From Acinetobacter pittii ANC 4050 (lineage in GTDB: Bacteria > Pseudomonadota > Gammaproteobacteria > Pseudomonadales > Moraxellaceae): 64,000 nt of DNA. The stretch is taken from the NCBI RefSeq assembly GCF_000399685.1, contig NZ_KB976987.1, forward strand, positions 1,362,954-1,426,953, read 5' to 3'. Shown here piece after piece: positions 1 to 10,942 of this stretch. A program made the position numbers and the translations under genes. A model generated the notes under the pieces. It saw nothing but the letters and a program-made list of their open reading frames with translations, made no database searches and had not been told where the DNA came from. Positions within the stretch are counted from its first letter, which is position 1. Every line of letters starts with the position of its first letter.

Positions 1-2
1 TC

Positions 3-554
3 GTACTTAAAAAAGATATCTTTCGCTTAGGCAAATTAATTCGTGAACCTGTAACGCTCGCTTTTGCTACAGCTTCAAGCGAATCAGCCTACCCTAAAGT
101 AATGGATGCACTAAATAAGTTTGGTGTGCCTAAGAAAGTAACGAGCTTCGTATTACCTTTAGGCTATTCCTTTAACCTAGATGGTTCAATGATGTACACC
201 ACGTTTGCAGTACTCTTTATTGCTCAAGCGTACAACATTGATCTTAGCTTTACTCAACAAATCTTAATTTTGTTAACTCTCATGGTAACAAGTAAAGGTA
301 TTGCAGGTGTTTCACGAGCTTCAATTGTCGTTATTTCAGCAACACTCACCATGTTCCATTTGCCTGAAGCTGGCATCCTTTTATTGCTCGGTATCGACCA
401 GTTCCTTGATATGGGCCGTACTGCAACAAATGTAGTAGGTAACAGTATTGCCACCGCAGTTGTTGCTAAGCTTGAAGGCGACAAAGTGACCGACACTGAA
501 GAATTACCAGAACCTGTATTAATTAAATCAACTCAAGAACAAACGATCGCTTAA
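3..554 (+). CDS. gltP: Dicarboxylate/amino acid:cation symporter, C-terminal part (GltP-like)
   Basis: The reading frame is open from base 3, so the gene is cut by the window edge and only about 183 C-terminal residues are seen. It matches the DAACS (glutamate/aspartate/dicarboxylate) symporter family. Visible signs are a serine-rich re-entrant loop (ATASSESAYP), the NLDGS version of the substrate/ion-binding NMDG motif, a second loop with KGIAGVSRAS, and the last helix motif DMGRTATNVVGNS, whose Arg and Asn contact substrate and sodium in the family. It is an inner-membrane carrier. A strong hairpin terminator follows the stop. The next gene encodes a periplasmic glutaminase-asparaginase, which fits uptake of the released glutamate and aspartate. 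The exact substrate is inferred. Confidence 0.85.
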   Translation, partial: VLKKDIFRLGKLIREPVTLAFATASSESAYPKVMDALNKFGVPKKVTSFVLPLGYSFNLDGSMMYTTFAVLFIAQAYNIDLSFTQQILILLTLMVTSKGIAGVSRASIVVISATLTMFHLPEAGILLLLGIDQFLDMGRTATNVVGNSIATAVVAKLEGDKVTDTEELPEPVLIKSTQEQTIA

Positions 555-584
555 GTTTCTCTTTTCTCCCACTCTCCCAACTTA

Positions 585-625
585 AGAGCAATTTTATATG
601 ACCTTATAAAATTGCTCTTTTTTTA
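585..625 (+). terminator. Rho-independent terminator after the symporter
   Basis: A perfect 14-bp stem, AGAGCAATTTTATA (585-598) with its complement at 605-618 and a 6-nt loop, is followed directly by a run of T. It lies 30 bases past the symporter stop. Confidence 0.9.
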
Positions 626-2293
<1,668 letters not shown>

Positions 2294-2301
2294 GCTTTTC
2301 A

Positions 2302-2336
2302 ACCAGTCCAAACATAAGGTTTGGACTGGTCCTATT
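2302..2336 (+). terminator. Hairpin terminator after the glutaminase-asparaginase gene
   Basis: A perfect 12-bp stem, ACCAGTCCAAAC (2302-2313) with its complement at 2319-2330, has a 5-nt loop and lies 8 bases after the stop. The tail is AT-rich without a pure T run. Confidence 0.75.
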
Positions 2337-2491
2337 TAATAAAAATAAGCTCTTTTATATTAAATCTGTACAATAGATGTTCAAATCATTCTTCTTAAAT
2401 AATAAAATCCTTAACAGTTTGCCAAAATATTAAGCATTTCGTTTTAACTTTGCGTGCTAAACTATGCTGCAGTCGTATTAAGGATTGGTTT

Positions 2492-5400
2492 ATGCAGTTT
2501 GTTCATCTCGGTATTTATACAGAATTTTCGATTACAGAGTCGATAGTTCGCATACCTGACTTGGTCAACGCTGCGGTTAAAGACCAAATGCCTGCGCTGG
2601 CATTAACCGACCTTTCAAACCTGCATGCAGCGGTAAAATTTTATAATTCTTGTTTAAAAAAAGGGATTAAACCGCTTTTAGGTAGCACAATCCGCCTTGA
2701 TGATGCACAACATCGTGCAACTTTACTTGCAATGAGTAATGTAGGCTGGAAAAGTCTGACCGAAATCGTTTCACGCGGTTTTATTGAAGGTCAACAACTC
2801 AGTATTCCATGTGTAAAAAAAGAATGGGTACTTGAACAGCATCAAGATATTATCGTTTTACTTGGCCAGCATAGTGATGTGGGTCAGATGCTTTGTTCAT
2901 CTAACCCTCAAAAAGCAGCTCCTCTTTTAGAAGCATGGATCGAAAAATTTGGTAATCGTGTTTATCTTGCTTTAACACGTACTGACCGTCCTGGTGAAGA
3001 AGATTTTATTCAAGAAGCCGCTAAACTTGCTGCCCAATATAATGTGGGTGTAGTTGCGCATAATGATGTGCACTTTGTAGAAAAAGAAGATTTTGAGGCA
3101 CACGAAGCTCGTGTTTGTATTGCTGATGGCTATGTATTAGCAGATGATCGTCGTCCACGTTTATATAGCCCTGAACAGCACTTTAAAACATCCGATGAAA
3201 TGATCGAATTGTTTTCTGATATCCCAAGTGCTATCGAAAACACCTATAACATTGCAAAACGCTGTAATGTTAGCCTACAACTTGGCACCTACTTTTTACC
3301 TGATTATCCAATTCCAGATGGTTTTACCATCGACACTTACTTTGAACATTTGTCAAAAGTAGGTTTAGAAGAACGCTTAGATTATCTTTACCCTGTCGAA
3401 AAACGTGGCGAAGACTGGCCAGAAATTCGTAAGCCTTATGATGAACGAATTGATTATGAAGTCGGCATTATCCTGAAAATGGGATTCCCGGGTTACTTTC
3501 TTATCGTCATGGACTTCATTCAATGGGCAAAAAATAATGGCGTTCCTGTGGGTCCAGGCCGTGGTTCAGGTGCGGGTTCTCTTGTTGCATATAGTTTAAA
3601 AATTACCGATCTTGATCCTCTTCGTTACGATCTACTTTTCGAACGTTTCTTAAACCCAGAACGTGTTTCGATGCCCGACTTTGATGTCGACTTCTGTATT
3701 GCTGGACGTGACCGTGTTATTGATTATGTTTCACGCACTTATGGACGTGAAGCCGTTTCACAAATTGCAACTTTCGGTACGATGGCAGCAAAAGGTGCTA
3801 TTCGTGACGTTGCCCGTGTATTAGGTAAATCTTACGGTTTAGCTGACCGTATCTCAAAAATGGTGCCTACCAAACCACTCGGTGTAGACTTAGCCACTGC
3901 TATTGAGATGGAACCTCAGCTTAAAGATATTGTTACCAATCCATCTAATCCAGATAATGACGATGCCAGTGAAATCTGGGAAATGGCATTAAAACTAGAA
4001 GGTATTACCCGAAATACCGGTAAACATGCTGGTGGTGTTGTCATTGCACCGGGTAAGATTACCGATTTCTCGGCTGTACTTTGTGATGAAGACGGAACCA
4101 GCCGTGTTGCTCAATACGATAAAGACGATGTAGAGGCAGCCGGTCTCGTTAAGTTCGACTTCTTGGGTTTACGTAACTTAACCGTTATTGAAGACGCAAT
4201 TCAAAATATCAATAAAAACCGCGATAGTAATGATCCACTCATTATTTCGCATGTTCCACTTGATGATGCTAAAGCATATTCTGTCTTTGCCGATGCAAAT
4301 ACAACCGCGGTATTCCAGTTTGAATCCGTCGGCATGAAACGAATGCTTAAAGAAGCACGTCCAAGTAAATTTGAAGAGATTATTGCGTTCGTATCATTGT
4401 ACCGTCCTGGTCCAATGGATCTTATTCCTGACTTTATTCACCGTATGCATGGTGGGGATTTTGAATATCTTCACCCTCTTCTTGAAGGTGTATTAGAACC
4501 AACTTACGGGATTATGGTTTACCAAGAACAGGTTATGCAGACGGCACAGATTTGTGCGGGTTATACACTCGGTGGCGCTGACTTACTACGTCGTGCAATG
4601 GGTAAAAAGAAACCTGAGGAGATGGTTAAGCAGCGTCAAATTTTCTTAGCAGGTGCTGCTGAAAAAGGGATTGACGAAAGTACAGCCAACCATATCTTTG
4701 ACTATATGGAGAAGTTCGCAGGCTATGGTTTTAACAAATCTCACGCTGCTGCTTATGCCCTTGTTGCCTACCATACTGCATGGTTAAAAGCTCATTATCC
4801 TGCTGAGTTTATGGCAGCGGTAATGTCATCGGAAATGCAGAACACCGACAGTGTTGTATTTTTAATTGATGACTGCCGAAATAATGGCCTAGAAGTTTTA
4901 CCACCATCCGTTAATATGTCGACCTATCATTTCCATGCGAGCGATGATAAAACGATTGTATATGGTCTAGGTGCGATTAAAGGGGTTGGCGAGCAAGCGA
5001 TGCAGTCTGTGATTGACTCTCGTCGACAGTTTGGCCCTTATACAGATCTATTTGATTTTTGCCATCGTATTGATCTGAAAAAAATTAATAAGCGTACTTT
5101 AGAGGCATTAATCCGTGCAGGCGCACTCGATTGCTTAGGAATCGAACGTGCAAGCTTGATGGCTCAATTGCCTGAAGCTGTGCAAGCTGCCGAACAAGCA
5201 CGTAGTAACCGTGAAAGCGGTATTATGGATTTGTTTGGTGAAGTTGAAGAAGTTCAACGTAAACCAGCTAAACCGGTAAAACCGTGGAGTGATGAAGTTC
5301 GTCTAAAAGGCGAAAAGGATACGCTTGGGTTATATTTAACGGGCCATCCAATTGATGTTTACCGACAAGAACTTAAAGCTTTTATTCCTGTAAAACTTAA

Positions 5401-6055
5401 TGAAATTACGGCTACACGTCGTGGTGTTACAACAGTTTATGCAGGACTAGTGATTGACGTTGCAAACTTTCCAAACCGTGTAGTTATCGTACTAGATGAC
5501 GGTACCGCTCGTATTGAAGTAAGTTGCAATCATGAACGTTTCCAACGTTTTAAAGATATTATCCAAGTTGAGCGCGTTGTCGTCTTTGAAGGCGAAATTT
5601 ATGAAAGAGAAGGCTTTGATCGCCCAATGGGACGTTTGAACAAAGCCTTTACTTTAAATGAAATACGACAAAAACGTGCCAATAGCATTCAGATCAAATT
5701 AGCAGAAGAGTTTATGCAAGCTACTTTGGCAAAAGATCTGCAAAATATCATCTTGCCATTTTGCAATGTAGATATGCATCAACATATCACCTTACAACTT
5801 CTGATAGATCAACCTTATGCTCAAGCAGAGCTTCAACTTGGTCCGCAATGGAAAGTCGCTCCTCTAGATGAATTACTTGCTAAACTCAGAGATTATTTTG
5901 GTAAAGATAATATTTACATTGAATATCAAGTAAAGTCGAAAGCAGCTAAAGCAGCAGAACCTGTCCGTCCGCAAACTGTTGCCTCTCCTCCTTCAGGCAT
6001 GTCCATGGACGATGCATTGGATTTATACCAAAGCGAAGTTTCTCAATATTCGTAA
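2492..6055 (+). CDS. dnaE: DNA polymerase III alpha subunit
   Basis: The main replicative DNA polymerase subunit, 1187 residues (E. coli DnaE is 1160). I start at ATG 2492 (MQFVHLGIYTEF), which has AAGGA 7 bases upstream and aligns with the family N-terminus. A TTG 42 bases further upstream has no such support. The order is a PHP domain (about 1-275), the palm with the acidic PDFDVDF motif (395-401), the GPGRGSGAGS block, thumb and fingers with KSHAAAYALVAYHTAWLKAHYP, a helix-hairpin-helix region, and an OB fold near residue 990. It works in the cytoplasm within the holoenzyme. trmJ starts 14 bases downstream, and trmJ overlaps cysE, so the three may be co-transcribed. Confidence 0.98.
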   Translation: MQFVHLGIYTEFSITESIVRIPDLVNAAVKDQMPALALTDLSNLHAAVKFYNSCLKKGIKPLLGSTIRLDDAQHRATLLAMSNVGWKSLTEIVSRGFIEGQQLSIPCVKKEWVLEQHQDIIVLLGQHSDVGQMLCSSNPQKAAPLLEAWIEKFGNRVYLALTRTDRPGEEDFIQEAAKLAAQYNVGVVAHNDVHFVEKEDFEAHEARVCIADGYVLADDRRPRLYSPEQHFKTSDEMIELFSDIPSAIENTYNIAKRCNVSLQLGTYFLPDYPIPDGFTIDTYFEHLSKVGLEERLDYLYPVEKRGEDWPEIRKPYDERIDYEVGIILKMGFPGYFLIVMDFIQWAKNNGVPVGPGRGSGAGSLVAYSLKITDLDPLRYDLLFERFLNPERVSMPDFDVDFCIAGRDRVIDYVSRTYGREAVSQIATFGTMAAKGAIRDVARVLGKSYGLADRISKMVPTKPLGVDLATAIEMEPQLKDIVTNPSNPDNDDASEIWEMALKLEGITRNTGKHAGGVVIAPGKITDFSAVLCDEDGTSRVAQYDKDDVEAAGLVKFDFLGLRNLTVIEDAIQNINKNRDSNDPLIISHVPLDDAKAYSVFADANTTAVFQFESVGMKRMLKEARPSKFEEIIAFVSLYRPGPMDLIPDFIHRMHGGDFEYLHPLLEGVLEPTYGIMVYQEQVMQTAQICAGYTLGGADLLRRAMGKKKPEEMVKQRQIFLAGAAEKGIDESTANHIFDYMEKFAGYGFNKSHAAAYALVAYHTAWLKAHYPAEFMAAVMSSEMQNTDSVVFLIDDCRNNGLEVLPPSVNMSTYHFHASDDKTIVYGLGAIKGVGEQAMQSVIDSRRQFGPYTDLFDFCHRIDLKKINKRTLEALIRAGALDCLGIERASLMAQLPEAVQAAEQARSNRESGIMDLFGEVEEVQRKPAKPVKPWSDEVRLKGEKDTLGLYLTGHPIDVYRQELKAFIPVKLNEITATRRGVTTVYAGLVIDVANFPNRVVIVLDDGTARIEVSCNHERFQRFKDIIQVERVVVFEGEIYEREGFDRPMGRLNKAFTLNEIRQKRANSIQIKLAEEFMQATLAKDLQNIILPFCNVDMHQHITLQLLIDQPYAQAELQLGPQWKVAPLDELLAKLRDYFGKDNIYIEYQVKSKAAKAAEPVRPQTVASPPSGMSMDDALDLYQSEVSQYS

Positions 6056-6069
6056 TTTCTGGAAATCTT

Positions 6070-6909
6070 ATGAGTTCGTTTGATCACACTACTGTGTCAA
6101 AACAGTTAGCACAAGTGCGTATTGTCATGGTAAATACCACTTTGCCTGCTAATATTGGCAGCGCTTTACGTGCCATGAAAACAATGGGACTAATTAAATT
6201 AGTTCTGGTTGCTCCAAAAACATACCCGCATCCAGATATACAAGCGCTCGCTGCTGGTGCTCAAGATTTATTTGAACATCTTGAGATTGTAGATACTTTA
6301 GAAGATGCCATTAAAGATTGCCATTTAGTGTTTGGGACAAGTGCACGTAGCCGCACCATTCCTTGGCCTCTACTTGATGTACGACCTGCAGCTAAAGAAG
6401 CCATTAAAGCCACCGCTCAAGGACAACAAATTGCGATTGTTTTTGGCCGTGAAGATCGTGGTTTAACAAACGAAGAATTAGCACTGGCCAATTATCATTT
6501 AACCATTCCTGTAAATCCGGACTATGGCGTATTAAATGTTGCGCAAGCAATTCAAGTCGTATGTTACGAACTTCGCATGTCTGCTCTAGAACAACAAAAC
6601 GTGGACCAAGATGCAGAAGAAATGCCATTAGTTCAAGGTCAAAGCATGCAATGGGATGAACCATTGGTGACTCAGCAACAAATGGAAGAGTTTTATCCTC
6701 ATCTAGAAAAAATGTTGACTGAAATTGAATTTTTAGATCCAGACAATCCACGTTTATTACCTTTACGCTTGCGTCGTTTATTTGGTCGTATACAATTAGA
6801 TCGTATGGAATATCATTTACTTCGCGGTATTTTTAGTCGTGTACAAGCCCTAACAAGTGGTAAAAGGAAAAAAGCATTATCTGACAAGGAGGATCAACCC
6901 AATGCTTAA
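6070..6909 (+). CDS. trmJ: tRNA (cytidine/uridine-2'-O-)-methyltransferase TrmJ
   Basis: A SPOUT-class methyltransferase of 279 residues that 2'-O-methylates the nucleotide at position 32 of the tRNA anticodon loop, using S-adenosylmethionine. The N-terminal domain shows the family motifs in order: [20 protein letters not shown] (about 21-40), [13 protein letters not shown] (about 125-137) and [17 protein letters not shown], which form the trefoil knot that binds SAM. The C-terminal 100 residues are the helical extension typical of TrmJ, slightly longer than in E. coli (246 residues in total). The gene follows dnaE by 14 bases and its last 8 bases overlap cysE. Confidence 0.95.
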   Translation: MSSFDHTTVSKQLAQVRIVMVNTTLPANIGSALRAMKTMGLIKLVLVAPKTYPHPDIQALAAGAQDLFEHLEIVDTLEDAIKDCHLVFGTSARSRTIPWPLLDVRPAAKEAIKATAQGQQIAIVFGREDRGLTNEELALANYHLTIPVNPDYGVLNVAQAIQVVCYELRMSALEQQNVDQDAEEMPLVQGQSMQWDEPLVTQQQMEEFYPHLEKMLTEIEFLDPDNPRLLPLRLRRLFGRIQLDRMEYHLLRGIFSRVQALTSGKRKKALSDKEDQPNA

Positions 6910-7720
6910 ACAGCTTAAAGAAGATATAAAGGCTGTATTTGCGCGAGATCCTGCTGCACGCAATACACTCGAAGTTCTTACCACCTACCCTGGCATTCAT
7001 GCAATTATGATGCATCGTGTCGCGCATGAATTATGGCAAAAAGATTGTAAAGGTGCGGCTCGCCTACTTTCTTCATTTAGCCGTTTTGCAACAGGTATTG
7101 AAATTCATCCAGGCGCTAAAATTGGTAAGCGTTTTTTTATCGATCATGGCATGGGTGTTGTGATTGGTGAAACTGCTGAAATTGGCGACGATGTAACGCT
7201 TTATCATGGAGTAACCTTAGGCGGTACAACATGGAAGACCGGCAAACGTCACCCAACTTTAGAAGATGGCGTGGTGGTTGGTGCGGGTGCGAAAATCTTA
7301 GGCCCATTTACGGTGGGTAAAGGTGCAAAAGTCGGTTCAAATGCCGTTGTGACTAAAGCCGTTCCTGCCGGTGTGACTGCTGTAGGCAACCCTGCTCGCT
7401 ATATTTATAAAGATGCAGACAAAACTAAAGATAAAGATGAAGAACGTCGTCGTGATTATGCACAAAGTATTGGTTTCGCCCCATATGCGACCACAGCTGC
7501 TGATCAGTCAGACCCTATTTTAGACGGTATGCGAGTTTTACTTGATCGTATTCAGCACAATGAAACACGTATGAATAATTTATGTCAGCGTTTATCAGAG
7601 CTAGACCCTAGTTTTAAAAAAGAAAGTCAGGATCAGCAACCTTTTAGCGATGAAGAGTTAAAAATTCTTGAAGAAGTTCGTCGTGAATGCGGTGCTCAAA
7701 CCAAGACATCAAAAACGTAA
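6902..7720 (+). CDS. cysE: Serine O-acetyltransferase
   Basis: Makes O-acetylserine from serine and acetyl-CoA, the first committed step of cysteine synthesis, in the cytoplasm. It has 272 residues. I chose ATG 6902 because AAGGAGGA lies about 8 bases upstream inside the trmJ end; an earlier GTG at 6857 would add 15 unsupported residues. After a helical N-terminal domain come left-handed beta-helix hexapeptide repeats (about 65-185), with [12 protein letters not shown] holding the catalytic His, and [10 protein letters not shown]. The C-terminus beyond residue 185 is long and charged, and differs from the short feedback-sensitive tail of E. coli CysE. The 8-bp overlap with trmJ suggests translational coupling. 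Confidence 0.95.
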   Translation: MLKQLKEDIKAVFARDPAARNTLEVLTTYPGIHAIMMHRVAHELWQKDCKGAARLLSSFSRFATGIEIHPGAKIGKRFFIDHGMGVVIGETAEIGDDVTLYHGVTLGGTTWKTGKRHPTLEDGVVVGAGAKILGPFTVGKGAKVGSNAVVTKAVPAGVTAVGNPARYIYKDADKTKDKDEERRRDYAQSIGFAPYATTAADQSDPILDGMRVLLDRIQHNETRMNNLCQRLSELDPSFKKESQDQQPFSDEELKILEEVRRECGAQTKTSKT

Positions 7721-7825
7721 TATTCTTGATTCATAATGTAACACGCTTACCCTTGCATGTCGGTTTAGCTTTTCCTAGACTTACCTGTACCAAATCTGAC
7801 TTTACTAAAATGAACGGAAGATCCT

Positions 7826-8767
7826 ATGAATTTTAAGCCTTTGGCATATATACTCCTTGCGACCTCAAGTTTAACCGCTTGTACAATGGCACCTGTAAAA
7901 CAACAAAAAATTGAGCCTTTTGTTTTCAAGGAACCAGAGCTTACTCCTCCTTTTTATGCACTAAATCCTTTTAACTATGATCAGCCACCGGCATTTGAAG
8001 TTGCATTAAAAGATGCTGCTGCACAGCCTGTAACGAAAATGGTAGTTAATCGTCAAGATGATCCGACCAAACAGCTTACTCTCGATGTTAACAAACTCAT
8101 TGTTCCGACTGTAAATAATTCACAACGCTCAATGAAATATGCAGTTTTAGCGGGTGAGAATGAAATTGACGTAACGTCTATTGATGACTTCTTACAGTTA
8201 GTAGAAGGTAAAGCACGTCACTACCCACCTCGCTTTACTGACCGCCAAGAACGTAAAGGCTTTGAAAGTAAGCTTAAAGAAGTAACACAGCAACTTGATA
8301 CACTTGCTGCAAATGAAAATGCATCATTTGATATTCTACTTCGTGCTTTTAAAGCAAGTGTTCTTGCACGTAACCTTGATTTAGGTACCGTTCATACCAC
8401 TAAATCTTTAGAATATGCTCAAAGACTTTTAAAAATTAATCCAGATGATGCGGAAACAAATTTCTGGTTTGGTTTTGGTTTATCTGAAGGTGGCGGCCAG
8501 CGTGAAGCCATTCCATATTTAGACAAAGCCATTAAAGGTAATGTCCAAGAAGCATATCTAGCTGCAGCCAATAACTATATTGCGATGGAGCAAAAGAAAA
8601 ACGCGATTCAGACACTGAAGAATTATAAAGTTAAATATCCAGATGAAGCTGAAGTTGCTGATCGTTTAATTCAAGAAATTGAAAAACAAGGTCGTTGGAA
8701 TGTATGGCAAGTTTTGACTAACCCAGCTATGTCTCCTGCTACTCCTACTCAAACACCTAAAAAGTAA
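7826..8767 (+). CDS. TPR-like lipoprotein of unknown function
   Basis: I do not recognise this 313-residue protein as a named family member. It begins with a lipoprotein signal: a short basic start, a hydrophobic core and a lipobox ending LTAC, with Cys at residue 19. The mature protein should be lipidated and probably sits at the outer membrane. The middle is Pro/Asp-rich and low in complexity. The C-terminal third (about 190-300) reads as helical repeats: YAQRLLKINPDDAETNFWFG and AIPYLDKAIKGN resemble tetratricopeptide repeats that bind partner proteins. GGAAGATCCT precedes the ATG. A terminator follows, and the next gene also encodes a lipoprotein. Confidence 0.75.
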   Translation: MNFKPLAYILLATSSLTACTMAPVKQQKIEPFVFKEPELTPPFYALNPFNYDQPPAFEVALKDAAAQPVTKMVVNRQDDPTKQLTLDVNKLIVPTVNNSQRSMKYAVLAGENEIDVTSIDDFLQLVEGKARHYPPRFTDRQERKGFESKLKEVTQQLDTLAANENASFDILLRAFKASVLARNLDLGTVHTTKSLEYAQRLLKINPDDAETNFWFGFGLSEGGGQREAIPYLDKAIKGNVQEAYLAAANNYIAMEQKKNAIQTLKNYKVKYPDEAEVADRLIQEIEKQGRWNVWQVLTNPAMSPATPTQTPKK

Positions 8768-8780
8768 GTTTAATAATTTA

Positions 8781-8810
8781 AAAAGGGCTGTTTTGACAGC
8801 CCTTTTTTAT
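8781..8810 (+). terminator. Rho-independent terminator after the TPR-like lipoprotein gene
   Basis: The stem AAAAGGGCTG (8781-8790) pairs with CAGCCCTTTT (8797-8806), with a 6-nt loop and a T run. Confidence 0.9.
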
Positions 8811-8882
8811 ATTTGATCATTTGAAAATTACTTTAAAATTTGTATGATCTACCTACCATTGAGCCACTATATTTTGACCCTA

Positions 8883-10889
8883 ATGTTTTCAATAAAAAGA
8901 AACAAAACACTGCTGACGGTCATGCTACTCGGTTCAATTCTGAGTGGATGTCAGGTCGTAAATGTTAAACAGCAAGCTTTAAATGTAACGATTGCAAATG
9001 AACGTAATAGTATTCTTACGCAAGATAAACTCAGCGAAGCAAGCCTGAATGTTTTATCTATGTCGGGTCAGGAAGCTAAAGTTTGTACAGACACCCCTGA
9101 AACCTGTGTAAATCAACTCAAAAACCTTCCTCAAATTTTAGATGAACAGTTCTTATCGGCTGCAAGTGAGATGTATCTCGCAAAAGCAATGACTTTATCA
9201 GATAGCTCTGACTGCAAAGTAAGTAGATTTACCAAACATAAATCTGAAGAAGAACAAAAGAGTATCCAGAATAGTTATGATAACTGCTTAGACCAGCAAT
9301 TGAATTTATTAGATAAAAGTATTCGTTATAGCTACGCGTATCTCTTTTCAACAAAACGTCAGCCTAATGACCGTATTTTTGATAATAGACAGGTTCAAAT
9401 TCGCGATTTCTATAATCAAGCAATTGCCAAAATGGTCAGTGTTTATGATTTAAGACACCCCAAGAAAAATGTGGTTGAACCACAAATTCACATTGGTAAA
9501 AGTGTTTACTCAATTGACTTTGAGTTTCATAGACAGTTAACAGGTCAAAAATTAGAAAAATTAATTTCAAGTTATAACTTAAATTTTTCAGGTTTAAGAA
9601 CTATTAACCGCCGTGATGGCTTTGGATCTGAATTTGTGGCTGTTTTCCCGAGTTCAGGAAGCGAAGATATTAATGAATATATTTTAGATCCCCTTAAATA
9701 CAATTATAAAAATGGTGTGAATCCAAATATTCATCATGCACGCTACTTAGCTGCAACGATTGTAGCTGAGCCAAAACACGCAAATACTGTTGAAGAAATT
9801 ATTAATAATCCTGAATTCATAATCCGAGTTTATGACCCATATCGGACAGATAATATTAAGGTAGCTGGTAAACAATATCCTCTAGCTGCTAACTTTTCAG
9901 CGCCTTATGGTCTATGGTTAGCCGAAAACAACCTAGGAGTCGCAGCCTATTTAAGTCTGATTGACCGCGATCAGCATTTAACTATGCCGCACCTCTACAT
10001 GCTTGAACCATACAATCCAAATAAGAAAATTATTGTATTAGTACATGGTTTGGCAAGTAGCCCCGAAGCTTGGATTGCGCTCACCAATGATGTTATGGGC
10101 GATACGGTATTAAGAGACAATTATCAAGTTTGGCAAGTTTTCTATTCAACTAACATGCCAATTTTGGAAAGCCGTTTCCAAATTTATGCACTACTCAAAC
10201 AAGCTTTTAGTTCGCTAAACCCAAGCGACCCTGCCGCCCATGATGCTGTTCTTGTAGGTCATAGCATGGGAGGCATTATTAGCCGTTTACTGGTGAGTGA
10301 TGGAGATATTACTAAACCAGCCTTAGAGCTAATGACGATCCGCCAGCAAAATCGCTTTAAAAAACATCCAATGATTACTGAACGATTGCAAATGCATTCA
10401 ATCAATAATTTTGATCGCGCAATTTTCTTAGCTTCCCCTCATCGAGGTACAGATTATGCAGATCGTTGGTTTACCTTGGCAGCGCGTAAAATTATTCGTT
10501 TACCAGGCGCATTTTTGTCAGCTGTGGCAACCTCACTAACAACCGAAAATTTAGATGTTAAAGATTTCTTGAGTAATATTGACAATGGTTTGATTCAAAA
10601 TGGACCAAGTGATTTAAGTCATCAATCTAAATTTATGGAACTCACAAAAGATATTAATCCACACCAAGGCTTAGTTTTCCATTCAATTATGGGAAATATA
10701 ACCAAGAGCGATGATCCAAATGTAATTACCGATGGTATCGTTCCTTATAAAAGTGCTCACTTAGACGGAGCAAAGTCAGAAAAAGTTCTTCCTGGTGGTC
10801 ATTCAATCCAGCTTACACCACAAGCTGTATTAGAACTGCGTCGTATTTTACGAGAACATTTAGTTGAACATGGTTTATATAAACCATAA
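8883..10889 (+). CDS. Alpha/beta-hydrolase lipoprotein (putative esterase/lipase)
   Basis: A large lipoprotein of 668 residues. I prefer ATG 8883 (MFSIKRNK) to ATG 8844 because it gives a standard lipoprotein signal: basic residues, a hydrophobic run and LSGC. The first ~370 residues match nothing I recognise. The C-terminal half is an alpha/beta hydrolase: VLVHGLASSPEAW (about 383-396) forms the oxyanion region, GHSMGG (about 458-463) holds the nucleophile Ser, and TDGIVPY and GGHSIQ supply the likely Asp and His. The substrate is unknown; an envelope-facing ester or lipid is possible. It may belong with the lipoprotein gene before it, although a terminator separates them. Confidence 0.8.
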   Translation: MFSIKRNKTLLTVMLLGSILSGCQVVNVKQQALNVTIANERNSILTQDKLSEASLNVLSMSGQEAKVCTDTPETCVNQLKNLPQILDEQFLSAASEMYLAKAMTLSDSSDCKVSRFTKHKSEEEQKSIQNSYDNCLDQQLNLLDKSIRYSYAYLFSTKRQPNDRIFDNRQVQIRDFYNQAIAKMVSVYDLRHPKKNVVEPQIHIGKSVYSIDFEFHRQLTGQKLEKLISSYNLNFSGLRTINRRDGFGSEFVAVFPSSGSEDINEYILDPLKYNYKNGVNPNIHHARYLAATIVAEPKHANTVEEIINNPEFIIRVYDPYRTDNIKVAGKQYPLAANFSAPYGLWLAENNLGVAAYLSLIDRDQHLTMPHLYMLEPYNPNKKIIVLVHGLASSPEAWIALTNDVMGDTVLRDNYQVWQVFYSTNMPILESRFQIYALLKQAFSSLNPSDPAAHDAVLVGHSMGGIISRLLVSDGDITKPALELMTIRQQNRFKKHPMITERLQMHSINNFDRAIFLASPHRGTDYADRWFTLAARKIIRLPGAFLSAVATSLTTENLDVKDFLSNIDNGLIQNGPSDLSHQSKFMELTKDINPHQGLVFHSIMGNITKSDDPNVITDGIVPYKSAHLDGAKSEKVLPGGHSIQLTPQAVLELRRILREHLVEHGLYKP

Positions 10890-10895
10890 AAAGAA

Positions 10896-10925
10896 AAAGA
10901 GCCAAAGGATAACCTTTGGCTCTTT
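10896..10925. terminator. Bidirectional terminator between the hydrolase gene and ahpF
   Basis: The stem AAAGAGCCAAAGG (10896-10908) has its complement from 10913, with a 4-base loop. T-rich tails on both sides let it end both converging genes. Confidence 0.85.
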
Positions 10926-10942
10926 CATTTTAGTATTAAATT

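Noticed and set aside
2450..2491. Upstream TTG start for dnaE
   Set aside because: It adds 14 residues not expected in DnaE and lacks a ribosome site, while ATG 2492 has AAGGA at the right distance.
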